Part shown: positions 24,891 to 35,245 of the stretch, piece after piece | Position numbering within the stretch: position 1 is the stretch's first letter | How the letters are laid out: the number at the start of each line of letters is the position of its first letter | Source of the DNA: Paraconiothyrium sp. Pb-2020 | Lineage: Eukaryota; Ascomycota; Dothideomycetes; Pleosporales; Didymosphaeriaceae | Length of the DNA stretch: 64,000 nucleotides | Assembly (NCBI GenBank): GCA_022419385.1 | Contig: JAJUBI010000003.1 | Coordinates: 3,968,001-4,032,000, forward strand | Direction: 5' to 3' | The notes under the pieces: generated by a model | The model's database searches: none | Seen by the model: the letters and a program-made list of their open reading frames with translations, nothing else | Told to the model about the DNA's origin: nothing | Made by a program: the position numbers and the translations under genes

Positions 24891-27567
24891 TTACCCATCT
24901 GTATCAGCCGATGCAGGACTAGGCGGCAGCTCACCGGTCGCCCAGTCCACTGGGCTGGATCCCAATATGAAGTCCATCGTACCTCCATCTGCAAACACAT
25001 CATCCCAGCTCACCCACGCTTTGTCCCACGACTCTCCGTTGACTTTAAGGCTCTGCACGTAGAACGCAGTGTCCTTGTTCCCTCCCGTCGTTGTGATTCT
25101 AAGTGATTTCCCATTGCCGAGAATGATTGTGAGCTTTGGAAACCACGGTGACAAGACTAGGAACGTTGTTTGACCTGTCATGGGATATAGACCGATCATC
25201 TGCCACTGTGCAATAGTCAGCGAGATCCCAAGGCCAGATCTAAAGCGTGGAAGGGCCTCATGGGGTTCTAGTGGTGACAGCCGCGCTATACAGGTGGTGC
25301 AGGTGATCGGAGCTGCTGCTGCACACAAACGCCACGCCAAGGTAAGCATTCCGACTTACGAGAAGATTAGCCTCCATGGCGCCTGCATCCGAGTTGCCTG
25401 GCAGACCAGTTGCACCGGAGTTGTAGAGCTTCCCAATCCCACGGCTTCTCTCCACGGTCTTCCATTGAGCGCCCTTGACGAAATTGTATAGATACGGGGA
25501 CGTGAAGCTCGGCTCGTTGCCTGCATTGAAGATGTTCAAATCCCATAGCTTGTCGATACGGTCGATGAACTTTTCGTCACCACCAATATACTCCTTCATG
25601 GTATACACATCGTGAATAGCATTCAGACTGTACACCCAAGGATTGTCTTCGTAGTATGCATCGCCCCAGTAGCAGCCACCACAAGACAGAGGATCTTGTG
25701 TAACGAAGGTACCATCAGCGCGGCGAGGCACCATGAAACCAGAATGGTTGGTCGAGGAGGCGGCGGGATTCCAGTGGTTGCGCCAGTTACGTGATCGGTT
25801 GAGATACTTCATTTCGTCCTCGTCCCTTCCCAAGCCTTTGGCTACTTGATAGAGGCCAAAATCGTTGGTTGAATATTCAACTGCGCGAGAGACGGCTCTA
25901 TTGTATGACGGGGTGATGTAGCCATATCTCAACCAGTCAGGCAACGCGCCTCTACCTTCCTTGGTGGATGACTCGGGAGACTTTGGATCGTTGTTGTTCG
26001 GTGGTGTCTTCTCTGCGTCGGTCTGCATGGCAGAAAATCCATCGTCCCAGTTGACTGCGCCTCTTACACCTTTAACATATGCATCCGCAAGAACGTTATC
26101 AGCATTAGACCCTCCTTGGACACGCCCGTTATAGTTGGACGAGCGAGCATCAGGCATGAAACCGTCGTGCCTCCAAATATCAATAAGTGAGCGAATGAAC
26201 TCTTCGTAGGCAACAGGCTCCAGGATCTGGAATAATGCAGTGTGACATCTATGGGTATCCCACAATGTAAAGATGTCATCGTAGTACGGCTCGCTGCTTG
26301 TCCACTCTGGGTTTTCTCCCGTCTTGTTCGAAGGTATCATGACTGTTGGCTAACAATCAATGGAAGCCTCGAATTGAATCATCTTTGTTCACTTACACAT
26401 GCCGAGCAACGAGCTATATAGAAGCTGCGTGTCTTCGTCGCTGCCGCCTTCCACCTCAATTTTCGACAGAATCTGGCTGTTCCAAGCACTCTTTGCTTTC
26501 GTGACGAGAGACTGTAACGTGGTTTGGGGTTGAATCTCATTGTCAAGATTCTGGCATGCCTTCTCTGAAGAAATGAAGGATATTCCGACCCTAGAAGTCA
26601 GGTTGGCGTCATTGAATGTGAAGACACCGCCCAGACGCTCACTCCCAGAGACCGTAGCCGTGTTGTCGTACGAAGACAATGTCGTGCCCGTTCCTGAGAA
26701 AGTCATGGAGCTTATCGGCTCCTGGTTGAACTTTCCACAAAAGTATAGAGTCCAGTCCGGGGCTATGACTTGTCAGTGCAGGTTTCAGGAGTCATGATAA
26801 AAATATGACTGGGTACGAGAACGCTCGGGAAGACTCACAGAGGTTCCAACCATTGTTGTAGGTACCGGAACCCTCATAATGGCCGTCAGAGAACGAGCTG
26901 AAATTTCCTCCTGTATAATGTTGTTCCCATCCAAGACCTCTAAAGCTTGGCAGAACGTGTGACACATCCACGACTATTGTGGGAGAACTGCCACTCGGAA
27001 ACGTATATTGATACAAACCAGCATGTTCGGTTGCGGAGAGCTCAACTGTAACACCACTGTTCAAAGTAGTCTTGTAATAACCAATCTGTCCTTCGTCTGC
27101 GGATGCACGCGCCTGCGAAAGGTCCGCTAATGGATTTGATACATTACCAAGAGCTGGCATCTGTGAAACGACGCCGTACTTCGGCGCACCGCCTGTGCCG
27201 GACTCGTGGGTCATCGAAAAGCCCCAGACGTTGCCACTGGCCAGATAGCCTGAGTACGCATCTGTGGATCCCGACTGCACATCCGGTCCAAGCTTCGCCA
27301 TCGCAAAGGGCGCTATATGGATCTGTCGGTTACTGATCAGAAGAATGAGCATGGGGATGCTCACAAGCTGCGACTCCAGGGAACCGGTTCCCTCCTCCAG
27401 TGGAGCCCATACTACGAACTGTTAGCGCCAATTCAACGACCAGTGACTTAAACATACAAAACATTAACATATTGAGTGAAGTCAACTTCAGCAGCCGCCA
27501 ATACGGTCTGCATCGTTGTCGTGAACCACACAAGGTGCAACGACGTAGGAGAACCGCGGGAAAACAT
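24891..27567 (-). CDS. Glycoside hydrolase family 92 alpha-1,2-mannosidase, secreted
   Basis: Six exons: 27567-27458, 27411-27365, 27312-26839, 26762-26397, 26342-25360 and 25205-24891; introns of 46, 52, 76, 54 and 154 nt; 764 residues, within the family range. GH92 enzymes are Ca2+-dependent exo-mannosidases that trim mannose from N-glycans or yeast mannan. Family sequence is rebuilt across splices: VDFTQYVNVL to FMGSTGGGNRFPGVAA, then SPFAMAKLGPD. MTHESGTGGAPKYG, EPYYDDIFTLWDTHR, GNEPSFTSPYLYNF, NSDAGAMEANLL and WQMIGLYPMTGQTTFLV follow in order. The N-terminal ~27 residues are fairly hydrophobic and end in LAAA before EVDF, fitting a signal peptide. The second exon is only 47 nt. The 154 nt intron is long for this window and contains in-frame stops, so it must be removed. 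The first two introns are the least certain boundaries. Confidence 0.88.
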
Positions 27568-30033
27568 GATTCGAGGAGCAAGGTTAAATTGTCTTGGCAC
27601 TAGCCCCACACTGCTGGCCTTCAGTAGTATGATTATCAGAGAACCTCGAAATTATGCGATTCTTGGGTTTTGCAGATGATTCGTTTGCTGGACGATTCGA
27701 ATAGTCGCACGACTTTCTTGTTCAGCGAGGTTGATCCAAGAAGACTTTGTGCAAGTCACAAGAAGTCTGTGAACTGGCCGTTTGAACCAATAGTGAGTAC
27801 CAATCAAGAGCTATTGCAGTCTCGAGATATGGTCCATTCCACCCGGTTTGAAACGTCTGTTGCTATTCGTCTTGTGGCTTGGTGGTGCGTGGACTGTGTA
27901 CGACAGCCGAGTGACGAACGGATGGACGACCGGTATGAGCTTCGAGTGTTGAGACCTCCGGAAACAACTAAGAATGGAGTGGATTGAGCTGCAGTTATAC
28001 AACTGGACTGGTTGACGTGATACACGTCCAGGAACGTAGGAAATGACCTGATGGATGTGCCGTCTAATCACAAGAACTCGCTATACCAGGATTATCAGGC
28101 TTAAGTCTACCTCCTAGCAAGCGGGAGGAGCATACTTACACGGACCTACACCGACAGAAGCCAAACTCGTGTGGAGAAGTATGTGTGCGTTGGGGCACGT
28201 GGACAGTCTCTCACTCCTGTGGCGCACGATACATAACGATCGACGTCGGCACTAAGCTATCTCTTGCAGGATTGATCTGTTAGGAAACACTGCGCCGAGG
28301 AAAGACTCAAGCCATAGCGTAGGCTACAATCAGTAGGCCGGGGCTAGGTAGGAGACGTGCGTCGGGAAAGAAGTCGTAGAGGCGGGTGCAATCAAAAAAA
28401 TAGCATCAATGCGAAGGTATAGCAATGAGAGGATCTCTGAGAACGAACACGGTAGGCGTTGCGTCTCTGCGTGTGCGCGGTGATAGCATATTGCGCTGTA
28501 AAGTAATTGGTGGAGGAGCCAATAAGACGTCGGCGTTTGCCCACAAGGAGGGAACCACGACTGGGGACCGATGGCGGAGGACCACAAAAGGCAGGCGACG
28601 CTGCAGGTGAAGCGCAGGTGTACACAGTCGGCGTCGACGTACTTTTGTCCCCCATGTACCGTAGTCAAACCTAACGTCCAGATGGTGGCCCATGTGAGTA
28701 TGCTGCGACATGTGATTCGGCATTGCCCTGCGACCGGGCCCCCACCAACGGACGTCAACACAAAGCTTGAAGTTCATCGCTGCGGAGATATCCCTCAGCT
28801 ATGTCAGGTATGTATCGCGTTGCTCGAACATTAAGCCCATCTCTTCTAGCAATGCTTCTTTCACCAGACTTGGCTCTTGCTTAGAATCTGCCCTCTACGT
28901 ACCGTAGGCACAGATGGAGAGGCTCGTGATGTATCCTTGGGTCGTTCCTCCCGTGACCTTCCTGAAAGACACTAAACCCTGCTCACTTAATGAGCACGAT
29001 CTCTCTACTCTCTTGGTATAACTTTGTTGCTTCATAGATCGAGTACGTACCACCTTCGCGAAGGCTACAGTCGCCCTACCACCGAAATGCGATCAAGGTC
29101 TCGTTTCGCGGCAAAGCCATCTAAGACCAGGCTCGATACTACCCCGACACGGAGCAAGCCTGGTGCGCGGACATGGCTCTCCAAAACGCAGCCGCCCACT
29201 GAGAGGCGCCTTGAAGATGTACCCTTAGGACCGGGGCACGGGTGATTTCTACTCATGTGAGTATGGCACGGGGCGAAGCGCAAACCTGAATGGTATACAG
29301 TCGCTGTCCAGAGGGTCATTCAGAGCGCACCCATCGGCCTGTTGCTTAGAAGAAGTTGAGTACTCTACATGATAGTAGAGGGTTGACTACAGGTACTTAA
29401 GCAACATGCTTTGGAGGTAAATCCGGGACTGGCCGATGTGAGGTGACTACAGCTGCAACATCAAAGCTCGGTCACAGTATGTCGCCTTCGGATAGGTGAT
29501 GCAAACGCGGGTGTGTACAAGGTCGACTTGTGGCCTTTCAGTTGTTGATAATGCCTGCTGCACTCAGATAAAACCATGCCAACATGGCGGGATCTGCGGC
29601 TCCGCGACAAATACTGCTCAGCTCGAGTCAGCTGCAGCAATGAGACACTGGATCACGAGTCATGCCACGCCCAATTACTCGACCCCACCATCTTCGCTGG
29701 GATTCTCCTAATACATCTATCTTCACCTATCTTCAACTTTCTCTGATTTTTTCTTTTAGCTTACAGTGGCAATGCACTTGTGCGATGATGCAGGACACAT
29801 GGCGTGGGCTTCGGCGAACTTTCGAACAAGAGGGATCCGCCGTTGGCATCACGGCCCAACAAGGGCCCACTCTGAGCCCGCTTCCTTGCACAAAAGTTTC
29901 TGATGATGGAATCCTCGCCAGGTATTGCCATCGCACTGATAAGGTTGGTATGCCGCTACGTCGTAGTATACTGTACCTAGCACCGGTTCCGTGTAAGCAT
30001 CAACATTGCTACATATCTTCAAAACGGTTTTGC
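27568..30033. other. Gene-free divergent gap between GH92 and MFS genes
   Basis: About 2.4 kb, the largest gap in the window. Both flanking genes point away from it, so it contains two promoters. I checked the open frames on both strands (27670-27987, 28330-28777, 29024-29245 and others) and saw no conserved motif, terminal inverted repeat or transposase. The frame at 29662 runs open into the MFS gene but its upstream part has no transporter character. From 30095 to 30134, just inside the next gene model, there is a perfect 20 bp tandem duplication. Confidence 0.5.
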
Positions 30034-31999
30034 ATGCGTATAATAGAGCCAATTACCCTAGAATTCGTAATCCTATATTTGACATCTCTACGCCTCTTTG
30101 ATTGGCGAGCTTCTTCTTTGATTGGCGAGCTTCTAGTCGTTCTTGGTTGTGACACGAGACGGTATTTGACTACCGCCGTGTCTACTCAAACTACCATCGA
30201 GTTAGGTTATGCGCCTGGACAACGAAGGCGCTCCTTTGTGGTAACAGAGGGGTCACGATCGAATGCTAGTGTACAACCACCAACACCCGCAAGTATCGCC
30301 GCTCGCTCTTCCTACTTTCCGGACTTTCAAAAGAAACAAGTCAATTTCCAAACGGATCTTCCTAGGTCCGAGTCTTTGTCCTTCTTTCCTGCCGGCGCGC
30401 AAACACCTGGAGCATCGACCTCAGGCAATGAGACCCCACGAGGATGGATGAGTCCTACTGGAACTGCAACACCTGGTTGGGCTACGCCGCGCTCAACCTC
30501 AGCACGACCTCTTATATTTTCAGAAGATGCCTACCCGGATATCGGCTCAATACGGACATGGAAGGGCACTCTTGTGCTCATCGTCACATGCGGCGCCCAG
30601 CTTATGGATAACATCTTCATGACTGCAGTCAATCTCTCCTTGCCAAAGGTTCAGAAGGATTTTAATGTCCCTTCAGCACAGCTGCAGTGGCTACTATCTG
30701 CGTATACTCTTACATTTGGGGGTTTCCTCCTGTTTTCGGGTGTATTAGCAGACCGCTATGGAAGACGGAACACCTTCGTCATTGGAATGTTGTGGCTCTC
30801 GATCTGGACATTGGCCAACGGCTTCAGTCAGTCATTCATACAGACCTCCATTTTCCGCGCGTTACAGGGAATCGGTGCAGCTATGACCGTACCTTCGTCT
30901 ATCGGTATCATCACCTCGCATTTCGTATCAAGTGAGCGTGTCGTGGCCCTAACTATGTTCGGCGCATCTGGTGCGGTTGGCTTTTCCGCTGGTCTTCTCT
31001 TCGGTGGTTTCATCACTGAAGCACTGGGATGGCGGTATATCTTTCGGATCGCTGTTGCAGTTACAGCACCGCTAGCTATTACCGGATGGTTCATTCTACC
31101 AAAGGATAGGAAGGAAGGCAGCTCAAAACCCAGTCTCGATATTCCCGGCGCAGCGCTATCCACCAGTGCGCTTATTCTGCTTTCGTTTGTTCTGTCTAGC
31201 GGCGGTGAGTATGGTTGGAACAAGGGCTACATCATCGCCATATTGATCATTTCGGTGGCCATGCTCGCCGTTTTCGTCTGCATTGAGAAGAAGGTGAAGA
31301 ACCCGATCATGCCGCTATCACTTTGGAAGATCAAGAGTTTCGCGCCGCTTTGGATTACTGGTTTTGGTGAGCAAGTGAATATTATGAGTGAACATGGGTC
31401 GATGATGGCTAACAACGGCAGTGCTATATGGGAGTTACCAAACGGTGATCTACTACGCCGTGCTGCAAGCGCAAGAAATCTCGAAACTCTCACCTGGTGC
31501 TACCGCCATCCGCTTCCTCCCTATGGGCGCATCAGGGTTTGCTACCAACATGGTTCTCGCCAAATGGATGAAGAAAATGAACGTCCGGTACCTCATGACG
31601 GTCGGCATGGTATTGACCGCGGCTTCACCTGTACCAGCCAGTCTCATGCCTGCTGAAGACCCAAATTTGTAAGTTGAAGAGAGACTTCGTAGTACATGAA
31701 CGCTGACAATGTTTAGTTGGAAGTATGTTATGCCAACATCCGTCATGGTCGTGGTTGGAGTCTCCATTTGCTACATCTGCATCACGAACATCATGCTTAG
31801 TGCCGTACCAATGAACGTCAAATCTCTCTGTGGAGGCTTAGTAAGTGTTCATGATTGTGCCTCTGTTGCTTCGTACTGACTAGACGAACAGGTCAACACC
31901 GCGTTCCAGATTGGATCGGGTGTCAGTCTCGCGCTAGCGGCTGCAGTCGTGGATGCTGTCGACATCAAGCAGGGTCATTCGCTGGCTACCCAATACTAG
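30034..31999 (+). CDS. MFS drug transporter, DHA2/ATR1-like, truncated by an in-frame TAG
   Basis: Exons 30034-31366, 31422-31668, 31717-31840 and 31892-31999; introns of 55, 48 and 51 nt. A polytopic plasma-membrane exporter of about 14 helices. Typical stretches are MDNIFMTAVNLSLPKVQ, WLLSAYTLTFGGFLLF, the loop motif GVLADRYGRRN and FRALQGIGAAMTVPSS. Later splices rebuild ITGFVLYGSYQTVIYYAVL and DPNFWKYVMPTS. In the last exon the frame stops at TAG 31997-31999, after HSLATQY. The same frame then stays open to TAA 32102-32104 and encodes TGLFCCIGLGMLGLVVSLVG, which looks like the expected final membrane helix, so the stop appears to remove it. The start is uncertain: 30034 is the nearest in-frame ATG upstream of STQTTIELGYAPGQRRRSF, but a GTG at 30178 in the context ACCGCC looks like a lost start codon. 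The frame is open back to 29662. Confidence 0.75.
30095..30134. repeat. Perfect tandem duplication of a 20 bp unit
   Basis: TCTTTGATTGGCGAGCTTCT occurs twice in direct succession (30095-30114 and 30115-30134) in the leader of the MFS gene. Twenty is not a multiple of three, so a duplication here would change the upstream frame if this stretch were once coding. Confidence 0.9.
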
Positions 32000-32369
32000 A
32001 CAGGTCTTTTCTGCTGCATTGGTCTGGGAATGCTGGGACTTGTTGTTTCGTTGGTCGGTATGCGAGGTCTGAATACCAAAGTTAGTGGCGAGACGGTACA
32101 TTAAGAGTCCAACTCTACCGTGGAGTCCTGTAGCGACAACAGGGAGTGACAGTACGTTCAGTGGCTTTGCATCGTAGCAGTAAATTAATATCTCATTTCA
32201 CTAGAAAGGATATTCGTGTTTTGTTTAGCAGAACGCTCAAGCCGAAAGGCTAGCGCGTGGGATCTACAAGCAACATTTGCATCAGGTGGTCCACGAATAA
32301 GCACTAAACACCAACATCAACAGCCTCAAGAAGTGCCATCCAACAATCACAACTATCCTCCATCACACA

Positions 32370-33155
32370 ATGGACCCCACCCGCATGAAAGCTCGCATCA
32401 TTCCAGTCACTGGCCATCTTCCAAATGTGAAGCGCGATGCCCTGGAAGTTCACAGGGTGCTCAAGTCCGGCGGTGTTGTCGTCGTCCCCACAGATGTAGG
32501 CTACGGTCTGCTATCAGCAAGCGTCGAAGGTATAGATCGAGCTTTCGCGGCCAAACAACGCAGACCTGGACATACGCTCGGTATCGTGGGAACCTATCTA
32601 CAGCACAGTCAGCTACACATTCTTTCGGGCGATCCAGAAGAGCACCAACGCAAGTTAGAATTGACACATGTCTTGACGAGAGATATGGGCGCGACGCTGG
32701 GAATTGTAGGCAAACTTCGAGTAGACCATCCACGGCTACAGCAACTCAGCGCTGCGACTTTGGAGCGTTGCACGAAAGAGGGAACTGTGGGAATCGCTAT
32801 ACCAGAGGGGCCATTCCTCACCGAGCTTGGAAGGCTGAACGATGAAGACGGGTTGTTAATGGTCGGAAGCAGTGCGAATCTCACAGGCCAAGGGCAGAAG
32901 TACCGCGTCGAAGATATCGAGCCTGAAGTTCTGGAGGCCGCCGATCTGATCGTGGACTACGGCTTGCAAAAATGGCAGCTTTATCGGAGACCGGGTTCTA
33001 ATTACGATTTCTACAACATGAGGCTGCTCAGGGTGGGAGCAAATTACGAAGTTTTCAGGGAACGGATGCGGAAGTGGGCAGGCCTGGAGCTTCCTGAGGA
33101 TCCCGAGCATGCAACTGACGGCGTGAAGCCAGTTGGCATCAGCATCAATGTGTAG
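32370..33155 (+). CDS. Stand-alone YrdC/Sua5-like protein
   Basis: A single exon of 261 residues; the start ATG at 32370 is in the context CACAATGG. The YrdC fold binds ATP, bicarbonate and threonine to make threonylcarbamoyl-AMP for the t6A base of tRNA. Seen here: VHRVLKSGGVVVVPTDVGYG near residues 28-46, the basic motif AKQRRPGHTLG at 61-71 in place of the usual K-x-R-P, and GSSANLTG at 166-173. The position where active enzymes have Arg (VAVRxP) reads TVGIAIPEGP, so the Arg is missing. The protein lacks the C-terminal Sua5 domain of fungal Sua5 and is therefore a separate, shorter paralogue whose catalytic ability is doubtful. QRI7, the enzyme that uses threonylcarbamoyl-AMP in mitochondria, lies 7 kb downstream. 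Confidence 0.85.
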   Translation: MDPTRMKARIIPVTGHLPNVKRDALEVHRVLKSGGVVVVPTDVGYGLLSASVEGIDRAFAAKQRRPGHTLGIVGTYLQHSQLHILSGDPEEHQRKLELTHVLTRDMGATLGIVGKLRVDHPRLQQLSAATLERCTKEGTVGIAIPEGPFLTELGRLNDEDGLLMVGSSANLTGQGQKYRVEDIEPEVLEAADLIVDYGLQKWQLYRRPGSNYDFYNMRLLRVGANYEVFRERMRKWAGLELPEDPEHATDGVKPVGISINV

Positions 33156-33836
33156 CCAGTCAATTTCGATATGTATTATTGACGTGTTCAGCAGTTCTCA
33201 ACTCCTGGACATCGAACTTAAGTATGGACATTAGCGAATTCTAACTCGACGCCTAGGCCTACAAAGAGTACATTGAGACAACTAGCGCCTACGCTATCCA
33301 GTCGGATCGCGAGGGCCTGGATATTGTGGACTTTGATGGTGTTTTGACAATAATCTACGAAGAATGAAGATATCAAAAGTTCGGACTGCATGTACAATGA
33401 ACGGCTGCAGGGTAGGATTGAAAGTATTAAAAGCTCTGCCGAACTGCCCAAGTGTCCTTGTATCTGGTGTAAGTTATTCGGGTACGGTATTGCTCAGTCC
33501 CCGGGTTGGTCTTTCCTCGTGCATGCATGAGAGAGCTTTGAATCAGAAATTGACGCAAATGCTACCTATCTTAAGGAAAACCGACCAATCCAAATTTTAT
33601 CATGACATGATACAAGGATAAGCATCCATATCTTGCTAAAACTGTTTTGTTGTTTTGTCCGAGGGTCACAGCCATGTGTTCAACTAGCGGTGGTCAAAGC
33701 TCCAAAAGCTCCACGGTATGACATCAATGAACGTACTTGCACCAGTCTCATTTCTCGACCGATATATGTATTTTTGACGACAGATAATTCACCATTAGGG
33801 TTCTGATGTAAAAAGCGGCATTCTTGAGGTGTCGAG
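33156..33836. other. Intergenic, no gene recognised
   Basis: About 680 nt between the YrdC gene and the alkyltransferase gene, both plus strand. The open frame at 33364-33621 has no recognisable content. Confidence 0.5.
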
Positions 33837-34679
33837 ATGGAAGGCCTGCAGCAGAGATGGAAGGAATTGTACGCCCAGGACTTACCAGCTATGGCAAAAG
33901 CGAAAGATGAGAAGCAGAAGTGGCCAGTCCACCTCGATCACTGCTTCGCACGCATTATACTGGACAATGCTGTCGGAAGAAACAGTAAATGGACGGAAGT
34001 CGTCAAATCTCCGGCGATTAAGAACATGTCGGAGCAACAGCTGAAGGATGCAATCAAACTCGCCGAAGCGATTGTCGATGGGAGTGAGGACATTAATCCT
34101 CTCAATGAGCGAAGTTTAAAGCTGCGCGGCAAGCACGCTCCTGGAAAAAAGCGCAAGTCAGAAGCTCAGGCTGATGCGGCGAGCAAGAAGACGAAACGGA
34201 GCGAAAGTGGCAACATCTTGACCTATTTCCTACCATCACCAGGGTCGCCAAAGAAGGAGGTCTCCCCTGTGAAGGCTTTCGCTACATCCCACGATCTGGA
34301 CATGGACGTACAGCTGAAGCGGATCGTCGATTCTAAACTTAAACCTTTTCGGAAGCAAACACTCGGTATGCTCTGCCAGATCCCGCGAGGGAGGTACAGC
34401 ACATATCAAGCGATGTCCGACTATATCACCCAAACGTCACATAAAACCTGCGCACGAGCAGTTGGGAACGCAATGAGAAACAACCCTTTTGCCCCTGAAG
34501 TACCTTGCCATCGTATCTTGGCTGCAGATGGTACGCTTGGTGGATTCGGTGGACATTGGGGCGAGGAAGGCAAGTATGCTTCGCGAAAGCATGAACTGTT
34601 AAAGGAGGAGGGCATTCGTTTCGATTCGAGAGGTAAGGTGAAGGGCCCGCCTTTTCGCGATTTCTCGAAGCTGAAGTAA
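33837..34679 (+). CDS. O6-alkylguanine-DNA alkyltransferase (MGMT) with an extra N-terminal domain
   Basis: A single exon of 280 residues from the ATG at 33837. The C-terminal ~110 residues are the alkyltransferase: LGMLCQIPRGRYSTYQAMS, then RAVGNAMRNNPFAPEVPCHR with the acceptor Cys224 in PCHR (223-226), and GGFGGHWGEEGKYASRK. It removes alkyl groups from O6-guanine by irreversible transfer to this Cys, and acts in the nucleus. Residues 1-100 form another domain (WPVHLDHCFARIILDNAVG at 29-47, ERSLKLRGK at 91-99) that I recall as a small free-standing fungal protein of unknown function, so this looks like a fusion. The linker carries a bipartite basic nuclear signal (KKRK 104-107, KKTKR 117-121) and SGNILTYF at 124-131, which resembles a PCNA-binding PIP box with Ser in place of Gln. 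The yeast alkyltransferase MGT1 is about 190 residues. Confidence 0.87.
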   Translation: MEGLQQRWKELYAQDLPAMAKAKDEKQKWPVHLDHCFARIILDNAVGRNSKWTEVVKSPAIKNMSEQQLKDAIKLAEAIVDGSEDINPLNERSLKLRGKHAPGKKRKSEAQADAASKKTKRSESGNILTYFLPSPGSPKKEVSPVKAFATSHDLDMDVQLKRIVDSKLKPFRKQTLGMLCQIPRGRYSTYQAMSDYITQTSHKTCARAVGNAMRNNPFAPEVPCHRILAADGTLGGFGGHWGEEGKYASRKHELLKEEGIRFDSRGKVKGPPFRDFSKLK

Positions 34680-35245
34680 GACAAAAATCCGACTTATGAT
34701 CGCTTCTTGCTCATTGAGCCTGTTGCCGACCCTCAAGGTCCTACGAAGGGCACGTGATCCTTCCAAAACCGGGAAGCGATGCCGTGGCTGCACCATGACG
34801 CTAGAGCCACTGGCGTCACCGGTCACAACATTATGGTATATGACGATTATTCGTTCTAGGCCGGCTTTCCATACATTCCCGCTGCGGAACTATTGGGTCT
34901 AGACACGCTCTCCATGCCGCGACAGCTCATACGTCATGCGCCGTTAAAGCCTAGAAATGTAGCTATCTGCATCTGCTCCCATTACTCAGTGCTGCAACTA
35001 TCATACCACGTCTATATCCTTGCGCTAATCATACCTGATCCACTTGCAATACTTCGCGGACTGCGTTGCGCATACCGTAACCATTCTGTATAGTTGGCAT
35101 CGCGAAAACGGCGCCTCCACGCTTCCAACTGCCCACCCGCCGCGCCGTCGCTTCTCTCGCCGTCGTCTCTGTGCTGTCCGCTATCGAGAAGCAGCGCAAG
35201 GCGAAATCAGATCGGGAAAAAGAGAGCGACTTCGCGGCGCAAGAT
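34680..35245. other. Intergenic between MGMT and DUF1989 genes
   Basis: About 570 nt. The frame of the next gene stays open from about 35171 without an ATG, so an unseen first exon of that gene could lie here. Nothing else seen. Confidence 0.45.

Noticed and set aside
27412..27457. Shorter alternative for the first GH92 intron, ending at CTAACAG (27419)
   Set aside because: It would be 39 nt and insert RS before MGSTGGG; the 46 nt choice gives a better family match.
29662..30033. Open extension of the MFS frame to an ATG at 29662
   Set aside because: The added residues have no transporter or signal character; the openness is likely chance.
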